Assembly: GCA_022843745.1 (NCBI GenBank)
Contig: JALHNB010000028.1
Location: 27,604 to 91,603, forward strand
From: Anaerolineae bacterium
GTDB lineage: Bacteria > Chloroflexota > Anaerolineae > Aggregatilineales > Phototrophicaceae
Length of the DNA: 64,000 nucleotides
Direction: 5' to 3'
Made by a program: the position numbers and the translations under genes. Shown in pieces: positions 1 through 8,281 of the stretch. The notes beneath the pieces were generated by a model. It was not told the DNA's origin and did no database searches. It saw only the letters and a program-made list of their open reading frames with translations. Positions within the stretch are counted from its first letter, which is position 1; each line of letters begins with the position of its first letter.

Positions 1-3000
1 ACATCACTATCAACCTGATCGGTATTTGCGATGATCGGGCAATTATCAATTTCATCGGCTACAGTGTCATTGTCGTCGTCGCTGTCACAGGCGTTACCGG
101 CACTGTCACCATCGCTATCAGTCTGATCGTCATTTGGAACAGACGAGCAGTTGTCAACTTCGTTGGCGATGCCGTCATTGTCGCCATCGCCGTCGCAGGC
201 ATCTCCAATGGCATCACCATCGCTATCAGTCTGATCGTCATTTGGAACAGACGAGCAGTTGTCAACTTCGTTGGCGATGCCGTCATTGTCACCATCGTTG
301 TCGCAGGCGTTACCAATGGCATCACCATCACTATCAGCCTGATCGCCATTCGATACCGACGGGCAGTTATCAACGGGGTCGCTGACACCATCGCCATCTG
401 TGTCGCTGGCTGGCGCGGCGATGACGGTTGTTGTGACGCTCGCACTGTTGTTGTTCGGATTGCCTTTGGGGCCTTCAAGTGACGTGATAGAGGCCACATT
501 CGTGATTATGCCTGGTTGAGTCGCGATTACGTCAACCGGGAAGACCGTATGGGATCCACCATTAATGCTACCGATGGGGCAGGTGATAACATTGGCACTA
601 TCGGCGGTACACGTTGGCGGGATTGAAACCAGAGACAGTCCTGCTGGGAGCGCATCCGTGAGGACGACATTCTGTACAGTGGTTGTGCTGGGGTTGCCGA
701 CTGCTAACTCATAGCGGAAGGCCTGACCAACAGTCACCTGGCTGACCGGATTGAAGACCACAACACCCACATCTGCACAAGAACGGAATCTTTCCTTATC
801 GGCTGTTGCGTAGTTCCCGTCCAATTTCCAGAACAGAATATTGCCGTCAAAGTCAACATAGAAGGCATCGAACTGTCGGCCTGGGAGCAGGGTTAAGGGT
901 TGACCGCGATTTTCCGGTGCGGGCTGGATACGATTTTTAATGCCAACCGGAATAGTAACCGGGACGCTGTTGGGGTTATCGTAGCCGAAGTAGGCGCGGT
1001 AAACGCCATTTCCAAAGTTGGTCACGCATTCGGTAATCGGGACAACGGGTAGCAGTTGTATGGCATTGATAGTCGTACCTGCGGCACCACTGTTGTTGGC
1101 ATTATTCGGGTCAGACGTGGTGGATACCACACTGGCCGTATTGTTAATGCTTCCTGCTGTCGCCGGGGCGACGATGACCAGATTGATCGTAACCGTCTGT
1201 CCGGGTGCTACATTACCGAGATTGCAGATCGGGCCAGTGCAGCTACCTTGATTTGTTGAAGCTGATTTGAAGGTTGTTCCTGCTGGAAGCGTGTCGGTGA
1301 CGACGACGTTGTTAGCAATTGATGGGCCGTTGTTCGTAACCGTGAGCGTATAAGCAACATCACCACCCACGTTCACCGGGTCATACACGTCAGCTTTAGT
1401 CAGCACAAGGTCTGCGCTTGCTACGACAGGCTTTGCGCACGCCAATCTTGAAGGAGTTCCCACACGCGAAATCGCGTTGGCATTTTTGGAGGATGCAGCA
1501 GATACTACTGGCGGCAGACCATTGCCATAGGTACAGGCATCCGGGTAAGTCAGCCAGAGCGCCGAGAGCATACTGATAAACGGTGCTGAGAAGGATGTAC
1601 CAGCGCCAATCTGGGTGGGGTTGCCAGCCGCATCAAATGCGAATGGATAACCAGCGCCCGGTGCGGTTAAGTTGCCATCCTGCGATAGAACCCAGAGTGG
1701 CCCGAAGTCGCCCAAAGTCGCAGAGGCGGCAATGCTTTCGGGGAAATTCGCAGGTGAAAGCGCGTTCGCCCCGAACAGATTTCGAGAATTACCGCTTGAA
1801 GCGACGGGGATCACTGCGAAAATCGTATTCGGATTTCCATCGGTGTCTTCGGTGTAGGTTCGTTGTAAAAGGCTTTTAAGCAGCGGTTGCAGTCCATTAA
1901 TCGGGTCTTCTTCAACCGATGTCGCCAGATGCTCCATGTATTCGTCAACGAAGTTTTCGGGAACTCCCAGAGACGACGTGACATAATCGGTGATACCGAA
2001 GCCAACCGGAGCGATAGCACCCAACTGGGTTGGTGGGGTAATCCCCTTGCTCGCGCAGCTCAGGTTGGGGCTTGAACTTGCGGTTGCGGTGCGGATTTTG
2101 TGATCGGGTCCTTTGAGAATCCACGATAGCGGGAAGCCATCGAAATTCACCTTAAACACAAATTCCTGACGACCTGGGCCAAACGTTTCTGGCTGACCAC
2201 GACCATGACCACCAATCAGGAAGAAATTCCTCAAGCCAATGGGTATCTCTACTGAAACAGGATTGTCACTGCGATAGCCGAAGTAAGCGGTGTACGATTT
2301 ATGGCCATTCTTAACGACGCATTCCAAAATCGGTACGACGGCTTTCTTTGAAGCGGTTGGTGCGAGAACCTGGCTTTGGCGATTTTCAAAAGCATCATAA
2401 CTGAAATCGTTGGTCACGTTAAATGTCTGACCAGACTCGCTATCAACCAGTGTGACATTTTCCGTACTGTTGCAGGGGATCACACCGAAGCTCATGTTGA
2501 TGACGAAATGTTTGTAACCCTGACCTGACAGCAGATTAATCCGGTCACGAATGCTCGAGGCGATACCAACAGTCTGGAAGCCAATGACGGGATCGCCAAT
2601 GTTGATATTTTCCAGCCGGATATTGGGGCTGTTGTTTAAGGTGCTATCATCGGCAGTATCAAGGGCGCGGTAAAGATCGTCAAAAACTTTGCGCACCTCG
2701 GAGCCGTGACCGTCTGGCCTGCTGAAATCGTCCACGATCAGCGCGACAGTGGGCGTTCCATTATAACCAGGCCCTCCGTTGACATCCGGCAGCAGGCTTG
2801 TGAGCCATGCGGGTGTCACCGGGTTGTTTACAATGTCGGCGACGATCTGTTCAGGGGTTGTATTCAATCCCGTGATGTTCAGACCCAAACCGGTAATGGA
2901 TAAACCAAGACCCGTAATATTGAGACCCAACCCCGTGATATTCAGGCCGAGACCCGTGATGTTCAGGCCTTGCCCATCTAACTGATCGGGCGTGACAGCG

Positions 3001-3128
3001 CAGCCTGTTTGAACGTTGTTAGTGGCCTCAACTGTTGAGAGGTCAAAATGAGGGGCAAGGATTAAAAAGATAAACAAGAAAATTGGGATTAATAACCCCT
3101 TTTTGAACAGGGCGCTAAGATGGGGCAT
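1..3128 (-). CDS. Secreted subtilase-like (S8) protein with DUF11 and thrombospondin type-3 repeats, C-terminus off the window
   Basis: The frame stays open from the ATG at 3128 (GGAG ribosome site upstream) to the window edge, at least 1042 residues. Residues 10-26 form a signal or anchor helix. Residues 54-88 are five copies of GLNITGL. A divergent subtilisin fold follows: VALIVDD (Asp about 133) and GHGSEV (His 141) sit unusually close together, an SSGNSR oxyanion region lies further on, and GTSFSAP carries Ser 512. Two DUF11-type modules contain DTLPAG and DALPAG near residues 612 and 829. From about residue 906 there are Asp-rich calcium repeats of type DSDGDxxGDxCD with DNCxxxxN. The likely role is an extracellular or surface protease. 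The short Asp-His spacing means activity cannot be taken for granted. The C-terminal anchor, if any, lies outside the window. Confidence 0.8.
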   Translation of the reverse strand, partial: MPHLSALFKKGLLIPIFLFIFLILAPHFDLSTVEATNNVQTGCAVTPDQLDGQGLNITGLGLNITGLGLNITGLGLSITGLGLNITGLNTTPEQIVADIVNNPVTPAWLTSLLPDVNGGPGYNGTPTVALIVDDFSRPDGHGSEVRKVFDDLYRALDTADDSTLNNSPNIRLENINIGDPVIGFQTVGIASSIRDRINLLSGQGYKHFVINMSFGVIPCNSTENVTLVDSESGQTFNVTNDFSYDAFENRQSQVLAPTASKKAVVPILECVVKNGHKSYTAYFGYRSDNPVSVEIPIGLRNFFLIGGHGRGQPETFGPGRQEFVFKVNFDGFPLSWILKGPDHKIRTATASSSPNLSCASKGITPPTQLGAIAPVGFGITDYVTSSLGVPENFVDEYMEHLATSVEEDPINGLQPLLKSLLQRTYTEDTDGNPNTIFAVIPVASSGNSRNLFGANALSPANFPESIAASATLGDFGPLWVLSQDGNLTAPGAGYPFAFDAAGNPTQIGAGTSFSAPFISMLSALWLTYPDACTYGNGLPPVVSAASSKNANAISRVGTPSRLACAKPVVASADLVLTKADVYDPVNVGGDVAYTLTVTNNGPSIANNVVVTDTLPAGTTFKSASTNQGSCTGPICNLGNVAPGQTVTINLVIVAPATAGSINNTASVVSTTSDPNNANNSGAAGTTINAIQLLPVVPITECVTNFGNGVYRAYFGYDNPNSVPVTIPVGIKNRIQPAPENRGQPLTLLPGRQFDAFYVDFDGNILFWKLDGNYATADKERFRSCADVGVVVFNPVSQVTVGQAFRYELAVGNPSTTTVQNVVLTDALPAGLSLVSIPPTCTADSANVITCPIGSINGGSHTVFPVDVIATQPGIITNVASITSLEGPKGNPNNNSASVTTTVIAAPASDTDGDGVSDPVDNCPSVSNGDQADSDGDAIGNACDNDGDNDGIANEVDNCSSVPNDDQTDSDGDAIGDACDGDGDNDGIANEVDNCSSVPNDDQTDSDGDSAGNACDSDDDNDTVADEIDNCPIIANTDQVDSD
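17..420 (-). repeat. 108-bp tandem repeat coding thrombospondin type-3 calcium modules
   Basis: Units begin at 17, 125, 233 and 341, exactly 108 bp (36 codons) apart. The units at 125 and 233 are almost identical over their first 55-60 bases, which indicates recent duplication or gene conversion. Encoded motifs include NDDQTDSDGDAIGDACDGDG and IANEVDNC, the alternating Asp pattern of type-3 calcium-binding repeats. The array continues past the left edge. Confidence 0.85.
2865..2969 (-). repeat. Five tandem 21-bp units encoding GLNITGL
   Basis: Five consecutive 7-residue units, GLNITGL four times and GLSITGL once, lie between the signal segment and the protease domain. Codon choice differs between units, so the peptide repeat has been kept while the DNA has drifted. 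Each NIT is a potential N-glycosylation sequon. The period differs from the five-residue pentapeptide-repeat helix, although the alternating small/hydrophobic pattern could form a short beta-solenoid. No function is known to me. Confidence 0.85.
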
Positions 3129-3338
3129 GTCACGTTTCTCCGATGCTGTTTTGATAAAAATCTATAGATTAGCTAGAATCGTCTTCTATCCTTACCGTAG
3201 ATTATCAAAGCAAGCACCTAACAACATCCTAAATATGTAAAGTAGTTAACGATAAAGTTGGAAAACTTAAATGAAATGTTGCGAAATTAAAACGATTTTT
3301 TAGGAACTATTCGTAAAATCTACCTTTGAAGGCTTTAT

Positions 3339-4154
3339 ATGACGAAATTGGGAATCGGCAGCTATGCTTTTGCGTGGTCGATTGGCATCGCAGGTTATCC
3401 GGTGGAAAAGCGGATGGACGTTTTGTCGTTTGTCCAACGTGCTTCTGAAATGGGCGTAAATCTCGTTCAGATCGCGGATAATCTGCCGCTGGATCGATTA
3501 TCAGCCGCCGAGTTTGACTCGCTGATTCATGAGACTCGACGTTTAGGGATCGCCGTCGAGGTCGGCACGCGCGGGATCGCCCATGACCATCTGCGAACGT
3601 ATTTACAGATCGCGCTGCGTTTTCAATCGCCGATTTTGCGGGTCGTGATTGACACCAAAGATCACCAGCCAGACTCCGACGAAGTTATCCGAAGTATCAA
3701 AGCGATCATGCCAGAATTCGAGCAAGCCGGGGTCACGCTGGCAATTGAGAATCATGATCGTTTCAAGGTGCGGACTCTGGCGCACATTATTGAAGCTATC
3801 GACAGCCCCTCCGTTGGAATATGCCTGGATACGGTTAATTCTCTTGGCGCGATGGAAACATCGGATGTGGTGGTCGATGTGTTAGGCCCTTATGTCGTCA
3901 ATTTACACGTCAAGGATTTTTCAATTCGACGCGCCGATCATAATCTCGGTTTTGTTGTTGAAGGCACTCCAGCCGGAAGTGGAGCGCTGAATATACCAGG
4001 GCTATTGAAACGGCTGAATGATTTTGGTCGCGATTTTAATGCCATTTTGGAGCTATGGCCTTCCCCTGAATCGAATATACAGGCTACTATCGACAAGGAA
4101 GCGGCGTGGGTTAGCCAGAGTATTTCTTATTTACGAACAATCATAAAGGAATGA
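3339..4154 (+). CDS. Sugar phosphate isomerase/epimerase-like TIM-barrel enzyme; candidate 3-oxo-isoapionate decarboxylase (OiaC-like)
   Basis: This is a 271-residue protein of the xylose-isomerase-like TIM-barrel (AP_endonuc_2) superfamily. Visible barrel landmarks are EVGTRG near residue 73, AIENHD near 137, CLDTVNS near 165, NLHVKDF near 190 and LELWPS near 246. These supply the metal-binding Glu, Asp, His and Glu set. GAAGG lies 7 bases before the ATG. The next gene overlaps the stop, so the two are probably translated together. The EVGTRG...HLRTYLQIA stretch resembles, from memory, the OiaC decarboxylase group that turns 3-oxo-isoapionate into L-erythrulose. That would fit apnL and apnO 24 kb away. 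Family is sure; substrate is inference. Confidence 0.8.
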   Translation: MTKLGIGSYAFAWSIGIAGYPVEKRMDVLSFVQRASEMGVNLVQIADNLPLDRLSAAEFDSLIHETRRLGIAVEVGTRGIAHDHLRTYLQIALRFQSPILRVVIDTKDHQPDSDEVIRSIKAIMPEFEQAGVTLAIENHDRFKVRTLAHIIEAIDSPSVGICLDTVNSLGAMETSDVVVDVLGPYVVNLHVKDFSIRRADHNLGFVVEGTPAGSGALNIPGLLKRLNDFGRDFNAILELWPSPESNIQATIDKEAAWVSQSISYLRTIIKE

Positions 4155-4159
4155 TATTG

Positions 4160-5182
4160 ATGAATAAGCTGCGTTTTGCGATGTTCGGGTCGGGCTTCTG
4201 GTCGCGCTATCAGCTTGCAGGGTGGGTGGAAACGGGCGGCGTGGAATGTGTCGCGATCTGCGACCCTATCCGCGAAAAAGCTGAAGCACGGGGGCGTGAC
4301 TACGGAATCACAACGATCTACACGGATCCTGAAGAACTTTTCAAAAAAGAGAAACTCGATTTTGTCGATATTGTCAGCAGTATCGAGACACATACCCAAC
4401 TTACACGTATGGCTGCCGCGCACAAGCTGCCTGTTGTGTGCCAGAAGCCGCTGGCAACGACTCTTGAGGGAGCAAAAGAAATTGTTGCTTTCTGTCAGGA
4501 AGCGGGTGTCCCTTTATTTGTGAACGAAAATTGGCGCTGGCAGCACGCCATTCGCCAGTTCAAGCACATGCTCGACGAGGGACGTATTGGCACACCGTTT
4601 CGTGGACGTATTAATTTTTGCAACAGTTACCCGGTTTTTGACAATCAACCGACGCTTAAAAATCTCGAACAATTTATTCTGAGCGATATGGGCAGCCACA
4701 TTCTCGATATGGCGCGATTCCTGTTTGGAGAAGCCCACAGCGTCTATTGTCAAAATCGACGTATTCATACGGACATCAAAGGCGAAGATGTCTCAACCGT
4801 GATGATGACGATGGGTGAGGCGCACACGACAGTGATTTGCGAGATGAGCTTCGCCAGCCGCATGGAAAATGAACGCTTTCCAGAAACCTATGCGTATGTT
4901 GAAGGCGATAAGGGATTTTTGGAGCTAGGGCCGGATTTCTGGATTCGTGAGACGACTGATGCCGGAACGCTGGCTAAACGCTATGCACCGCCGAACTACC
5001 CCTGGGCAAATCCTGATTATGCCGTTGTTCATTCGAGTATCGTGAATTGCCAGGGAAATTTTGTCGATGCACTGCAAGGTTATGGACAGGCCGAAACGAC
5101 AGGCGCGGATAATCTGAAGACGCTCCAGTTGATTTTCGATGCTTACGAGTCAATGAAAACAGGTCAGGCGATTACTTACTAA
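4160..5182 (+). CDS. Gfo/Idh/MocA family oxidoreductase; candidate D-apiose dehydrogenase
   Basis: An N-terminal Rossmann fold begins FAMFGSGFW and continues to CQKPLATT near residue 92, the conserved dinucleotide and catalytic Lys region. The C-terminal domain contains NENWRWQ and SDMGSHILDMARF, matching the family's substrate-binding half. An ATG at 4151 overlaps the upstream stop (ATGA), but AGGA at 4147-4150 is spaced correctly only for the ATG at 4160, which is chosen here (340 residues). Pairing with a TIM-barrel isomerase is the usual context for sugar oxidation modules. The GSGFW..YQLAGW start and the NENWRWQ motif recall D-apiose dehydrogenases of this family. That assignment is inference; inositol or keto-sugar dehydrogenase is the alternative. 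Confidence 0.8.
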   Translation: MNKLRFAMFGSGFWSRYQLAGWVETGGVECVAICDPIREKAEARGRDYGITTIYTDPEELFKKEKLDFVDIVSSIETHTQLTRMAAAHKLPVVCQKPLATTLEGAKEIVAFCQEAGVPLFVNENWRWQHAIRQFKHMLDEGRIGTPFRGRINFCNSYPVFDNQPTLKNLEQFILSDMGSHILDMARFLFGEAHSVYCQNRRIHTDIKGEDVSTVMMTMGEAHTTVICEMSFASRMENERFPETYAYVEGDKGFLELGPDFWIRETTDAGTLAKRYAPPNYPWANPDYAVVHSSIVNCQGNFVDALQGYGQAETTGADNLKTLQLIFDAYESMKTGQAITY

Positions 5183-5255
5183 CCTGACCCAACAACTGGA
5201 CAACTTGACGCGATAGCAGGATTTTATTGGGCGATTATATACTTACGGCAGGTTC

Positions 5256-5283
5256 GTAGGGGCGAGGCATGCCTCGCCCCTAC
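5256..5283. repeat. 28-bp perfect palindrome between convergent genes
   Basis: The left arm GTAGGGGCGAGGCA is followed at once by its exact reverse complement, with no loop base. It sits between the ends of two convergent genes. The outer GTAGGGGCG/CGCCCCTAC ends resemble a short repeat scattered through many bacterial genomes, including Chloroflexota and cyanobacteria (recollection). A transcribed copy would form a very stable hairpin, but no T-run follows on either strand, so it is not a textbook terminator. Confidence 0.85.
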
Positions 5284-5307
5284 AGAGATGTGATAATCCC
5301 TTTTTAT

Positions 5308-6096
5308 TTATTGCGTGGATGTGATGCCGCCGTCAACATACAAAATCTGCCCGGTGATGAAATCCGAGGCAGGCGAGACGAAATACAGTACCGCGCTCAT
5401 GACTTCCTCGGGTTCGGCGACGCGCCCCAGGGGAATGCGCGCGGTCAATGCGCTGTAAAAATTCGGATCAGCCAGCATATCGGCGACAAGCTCGGTGCGC
5501 GTGAAGGTCGGCGCGACCACATTGACGTTAATTTTGTGGGGTGCCCACTCGGCGGCAAGCTGCTTGCTCATCGTACCCAGGCCGCCTTTTGCAGCGGTAT
5601 ATGCGGCATAACCCCGGCCACGCAGCGCCAGCATCGTCCGCACCGAGCCGATTTGCACCTGCTTGCCGCCATCACCTTGCTCGATCATGTACTTCGCCGA
5701 ACTCTGCGCCAGGAACAGGGCCGATTTCAGATTGGCAGTGTAGACGTAATCGAAATTCTCCTCGGTCACTTCAGTGGCTTTTTCTTCGCGGTTGAGTCCC
5801 ACGCAGTTGACCATAATGTCGATGCGCCCATAATGCTTGGCGACTTCATCAGTCATGCTGCGAATTTCCGCGACGGAGGCTGCATCAAATGTGGCAGCGT
5901 AGGTATCATAGCCTTCGCTTTTCATGCTGTCAGCCAGCGCATGAGCTTTGTCGGTGTTATGTCCGGCGATGGCGACTTTCGCACCGACAGCCGCCAGCCC
6001 TCGGCAAACCGCCTCGCCGATGCCGCCATAACCCCCCGGCACGAGCGCGACTTTGCCGTCTAAACGAAATAATTTTGAAAGTAAGTCAGTTGTCAC
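5308..6096 (-). CDS. Short-chain dehydrogenase/reductase (SDR)
   Basis: A classical SDR with the cofactor motif GGYGGIG near residue 20, an NCVG strand end and the catalytic YTAAKGG (YxxxK) near residue 155. The C-terminal YFVSPASDFITGQILYVDGG is the usual end of the family. The open frame extends to a TTG at 6126, but AAGGA at 6107-6111 fits a TTG at 6099 or the GTG at 6096; GTG is chosen (262 residues). It is the last gene of a minus-strand catabolic block and has its own upstream palindromic site at 6132-6160, so it may be separately controlled. Substrate is unknown; a polyol or sugar acid is most likely from context. Confidence 0.85.
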   Translation of the reverse strand: MTTDLLSKLFRLDGKVALVPGGYGGIGEAVCRGLAAVGAKVAIAGHNTDKAHALADSMKSEGYDTYAATFDAASVAEIRSMTDEVAKHYGRIDIMVNCVGLNREEKATEVTEENFDYVYTANLKSALFLAQSSAKYMIEQGDGGKQVQIGSVRTMLALRGRGYAAYTAAKGGLGTMSKQLAAEWAPHKINVNVVAPTFTRTELVADMLADPNFYSALTARIPLGRVAEPEEVMSAVLYFVSPASDFITGQILYVDGGITSTQ

Positions 6097-6131
6097 CAAT
6101 CCATTATCCTTTTTTAAATAGGCCAATCATA

Positions 6132-6160
6132 AATTGTTCTGGCCCAGAACAATTGTTCTG
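6132..6160. promoter_or_regulatory. Nested palindromic operator-like site upstream of the SDR gene
   Basis: AATTGTTCTGG, one central C, then CCAGAACAATT form an 11-bp inverted repeat (6132-6154). The right half is also the left half of a second perfect palindrome, CAGAACAATTGTTCTG (6145-6160). Three TTGTTCTG half-sites are therefore packed in 29 bp, about 36 bp before the SDR start. There is no T-run, so an operator is likelier than a terminator. The bound regulator is not in view. Confidence 0.6.
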
Positions 6161-6190
6161 TTGATTTGCTTTCTAGCCGCAAGCTGTCAG

Positions 6191-7216
6191 CTATCGAAAT
6201 CGCGGTGCGACCTGCTCGGCGAACAGGCGTAGGCCGTCCTCGCGCGGCATATCCACGAACCACAGCATAAAATGCGTGAAATCCATGTCCAGGTAGCGCT
6301 GAATCTGCGCGCTGACTTCATCTGGCGTGCCGATGATCCAGCTATCAGCAATTTCCGCTGGGAGCGCATCGGTTGCGCCAGATAGGAAGGGACGCAGCAG
6401 TTCAGGCGCTTCACTATTGGCATGAGACAACATTTCGGTGAAGCGCTGCCGTAATCCATCACGAGAGTCCGCGATCAGAATTTGAATTTCCAGCGTCTTT
6501 TCGATCTGGTCGTATGGCCTCCCCACTTCCTGACAAGCCGACTTCAGCGCTTCGAGCCGTTGTTCAAGTTCTTTCATCGGTACAGGCGTGGTATTCCAGC
6601 CCTGCGCATGGCGGGCAGCGGCTTTTAACATCTCCGGGTGCGCTTCGCCAAACCAGATTGGCGGGTGCGGCTTTTGTAGCGGACGCGGCGTACAGACCGC
6701 ATCGACAGCATGATAATGACGCGCATGAAAATTGACAGGTTCGTCACTTTGCCAGAGTTTCAGCGTGAGTTCCAGACCTTCAAGCGTGATCGCAAGCCGT
6801 TCTTCAAACGTGTAAGGATGCGGCAAGCCGTAAGCAAGATGTTCCGAAGCGCGTGTGCCGCCGTCGATAAAATAGATGAAACGCCCACCGGAAATCTGGT
6901 CGAGCGTCGCGATCATTTTAGCGGAGAGGGCAGGGTTGCGGAAAAAGTGAGCCTGATGGATGATGCCCAATTTCGCATGACGAGTCGAACCCGCCAGCGC
7001 CGCCAGTGTTGTCCAGCCTTCCATAATCGCATCATCTTTGCCGAGCATGAGATGGTCAGCGACCCACAGCGAGTCATAGCCAAGATCATCGGCTAAATGC
7101 GACACACGCATGGTGGTCGGCACGTCGAGCGCGGGATAATTCGGCGTTCGAAAGAAGTAATTGCCGGGGGCGGCGAAAATTGGTACACAAAAACCAAATT
7201 GAATCGGATAACTCAT
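6191..7216 (-). CDS. LLM-class flavin-dependent oxidoreductase (luciferase-like)
   Basis: A 341-residue luciferase-like TIM barrel. Family landmarks are HLADDLGYDSLWVADH near residue 40, LDQISGGRF near 125, an insertion-side PHPPIWFGE near 183, and an ending in an IGTPDEV(S/A)AQI segment. Such enzymes use FMNH2 or F420 for monooxygenation or hydride transfer. It ends 95 bases before the SDR start and starts 6 bases after the 2-hydroxyacid dehydrogenase stop, so it is in the same transcript. A flavin enzyme in a sugar-catabolism operon is unusual and suggests oxidation of an odd intermediate. Cofactor (FMN or F420) and substrate cannot be told from sequence. Confidence 0.82.
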   Translation of the reverse strand: MSYPIQFGFCVPIFAAPGNYFFRTPNYPALDVPTTMRVSHLADDLGYDSLWVADHLMLGKDDAIMEGWTTLAALAGSTRHAKLGIIHQAHFFRNPALSAKMIATLDQISGGRFIYFIDGGTRASEHLAYGLPHPYTFEERLAITLEGLELTLKLWQSDEPVNFHARHYHAVDAVCTPRPLQKPHPPIWFGEAHPEMLKAAARHAQGWNTTPVPMKELEQRLEALKSACQEVGRPYDQIEKTLEIQILIADSRDGLRQRFTEMLSHANSEAPELLRPFLSGATDALPAEIADSWIIGTPDEVSAQIQRYLDMDFTHFMLWFVDMPREDGLRLFAEQVAPRFR

Positions 7217-7222
7217 TTTCGC

Positions 7223-8281
7223 CTACCAATCCGAAACTTTATATTCAATCGGTTCACCGCGCAGTGTTCGCAACACGTTGAACCAGATATTTTGCGAATC
7301 GCGTACCCACGTCCAGGGGCCTTGCCACGCGGAATGCGGTGTCAGCGCGACGTTATAGCTCAAATCCTCGTGCAGCGCGTGCAGCGGATCATCAACCGGA
7401 ATCGGTTCTTCGAACATCACATCCAGCCCCGCGCCGCCGATTTTGTGATTTTTGAGCGCTTCTACCAGCGCAGGCTGATCGACCAGTTTGCCACGTGCCG
7501 TATTGACGAAGAACGAATGCGGTTTCATCAGTCCAATTTCACGCGCACCGATAATTTTAGTCGTCTCCGGCTTGATCGGCAGGTGGACGCTCAAAATATC
7601 GGATCGGCTGAAAATTTCATCCCATGAGACATATTCGATGCCATATTCTTTTTCAAGTTCGGGGAAACGAACTGCATCCCAATAGATAGCCTTCATGCCG
7701 AATGCTTGGGCATAACGCGCCATCGGGCGGGCGATCTCACCAAAGCCGAGCAATCCCAGTGTTTGATCCCATGCCAAACGGATGCCTGGTTGGACGATAA
7801 TCGGCCCCCAATTGGTTTTAGCATAGGCACGTGATTCCATATGGACGCGGTACTGCGGAATCTGCTTCATATAATCGAGAATGAGCGCCCAGCTATGTTC
7901 GGCGACAGCGACGTAATTAATCAGCGGCGTGGCGGCGACTGGAATGCCAAGCTCCCGCGCAGCATCCATCGGCACACCACGATAGTCCTGACCAAGATGC
8001 TGCACAAGGCGCAATTTTTTGCCTTTTGCCAGAATTTCCGCTGGCACACGCTCTTTATGAATCACTAGAAAATCGGTATCCTCGATTAGCGGCTCAAGTT
8101 CCTCTAATTTATGGATTTGATGTAATTCTATTTCGTAACCTGCAAAAGCTTCTTCAAAAGTCGGCGCACCTTCGACGGCTGCCGGGTCGTCGTCGGTGAG
8201 CGCATAGGTATCCGTTGCTTTGCCCAGGCGCATACCGAGTAACACATTGCCAATATTGTCCCAAACGACAATTTTTATCAT
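7223..8281 (-). CDS. D-isomer-specific 2-hydroxyacid dehydrogenase
   Basis: A 352-residue NAD-binding protein. The Rossmann motif LLGFGEIARPMARYA lies near residue 175. The catalytic set is visible: Arg in NTARGKLVD, Glu in FEEPIP and His in TPHSAW. The gene overlaps the stop of the upstream TIM-barrel gene by four bases (ATGA type), so translation is probably coupled. The expected reaction is reversible NAD(P)H-dependent reduction of a 2-oxoacid, or oxidation of a sugar-acid-derived 2-hydroxyacid, which fits an operon that also oxidises sugars with Gfo/Idh/MocA and SDR enzymes. It differs from PdxB and SerA in lacking extra C-terminal domains. Confidence 0.85.
   Translation of the reverse strand: MIKIVVWDNIGNVLLGMRLGKATDTYALTDDDPAAVEGAPTFEEAFAGYEIELHQIHKLEELEPLIEDTDFLVIHKERVPAEILAKGKKLRLVQHLGQDYRGVPMDAARELGIPVAATPLINYVAVAEHSWALILDYMKQIPQYRVHMESRAYAKTNWGPIIVQPGIRLAWDQTLGLLGFGEIARPMARYAQAFGMKAIYWDAVRFPELEKEYGIEYVSWDEIFSRSDILSVHLPIKPETTKIIGAREIGLMKPHSFFVNTARGKLVDQPALVEALKNHKIGGAGLDVMFEEPIPVDDPLHALHEDLSYNVALTPHSAWQGPWTWVRDSQNIWFNVLRTLRGEPIEYKVSDW

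Noticed and set aside
134..385. Plus-strand frame across the calcium-repeat region
   Set aside because: Antisense to the continuous minus-strand gene; its periodicity only mirrors the 108-bp repeats.
5269..6063. 264-residue plus-strand frame
   Set aside because: Antisense to the SDR gene, no ribosome site, and includes the palindromic repeat.
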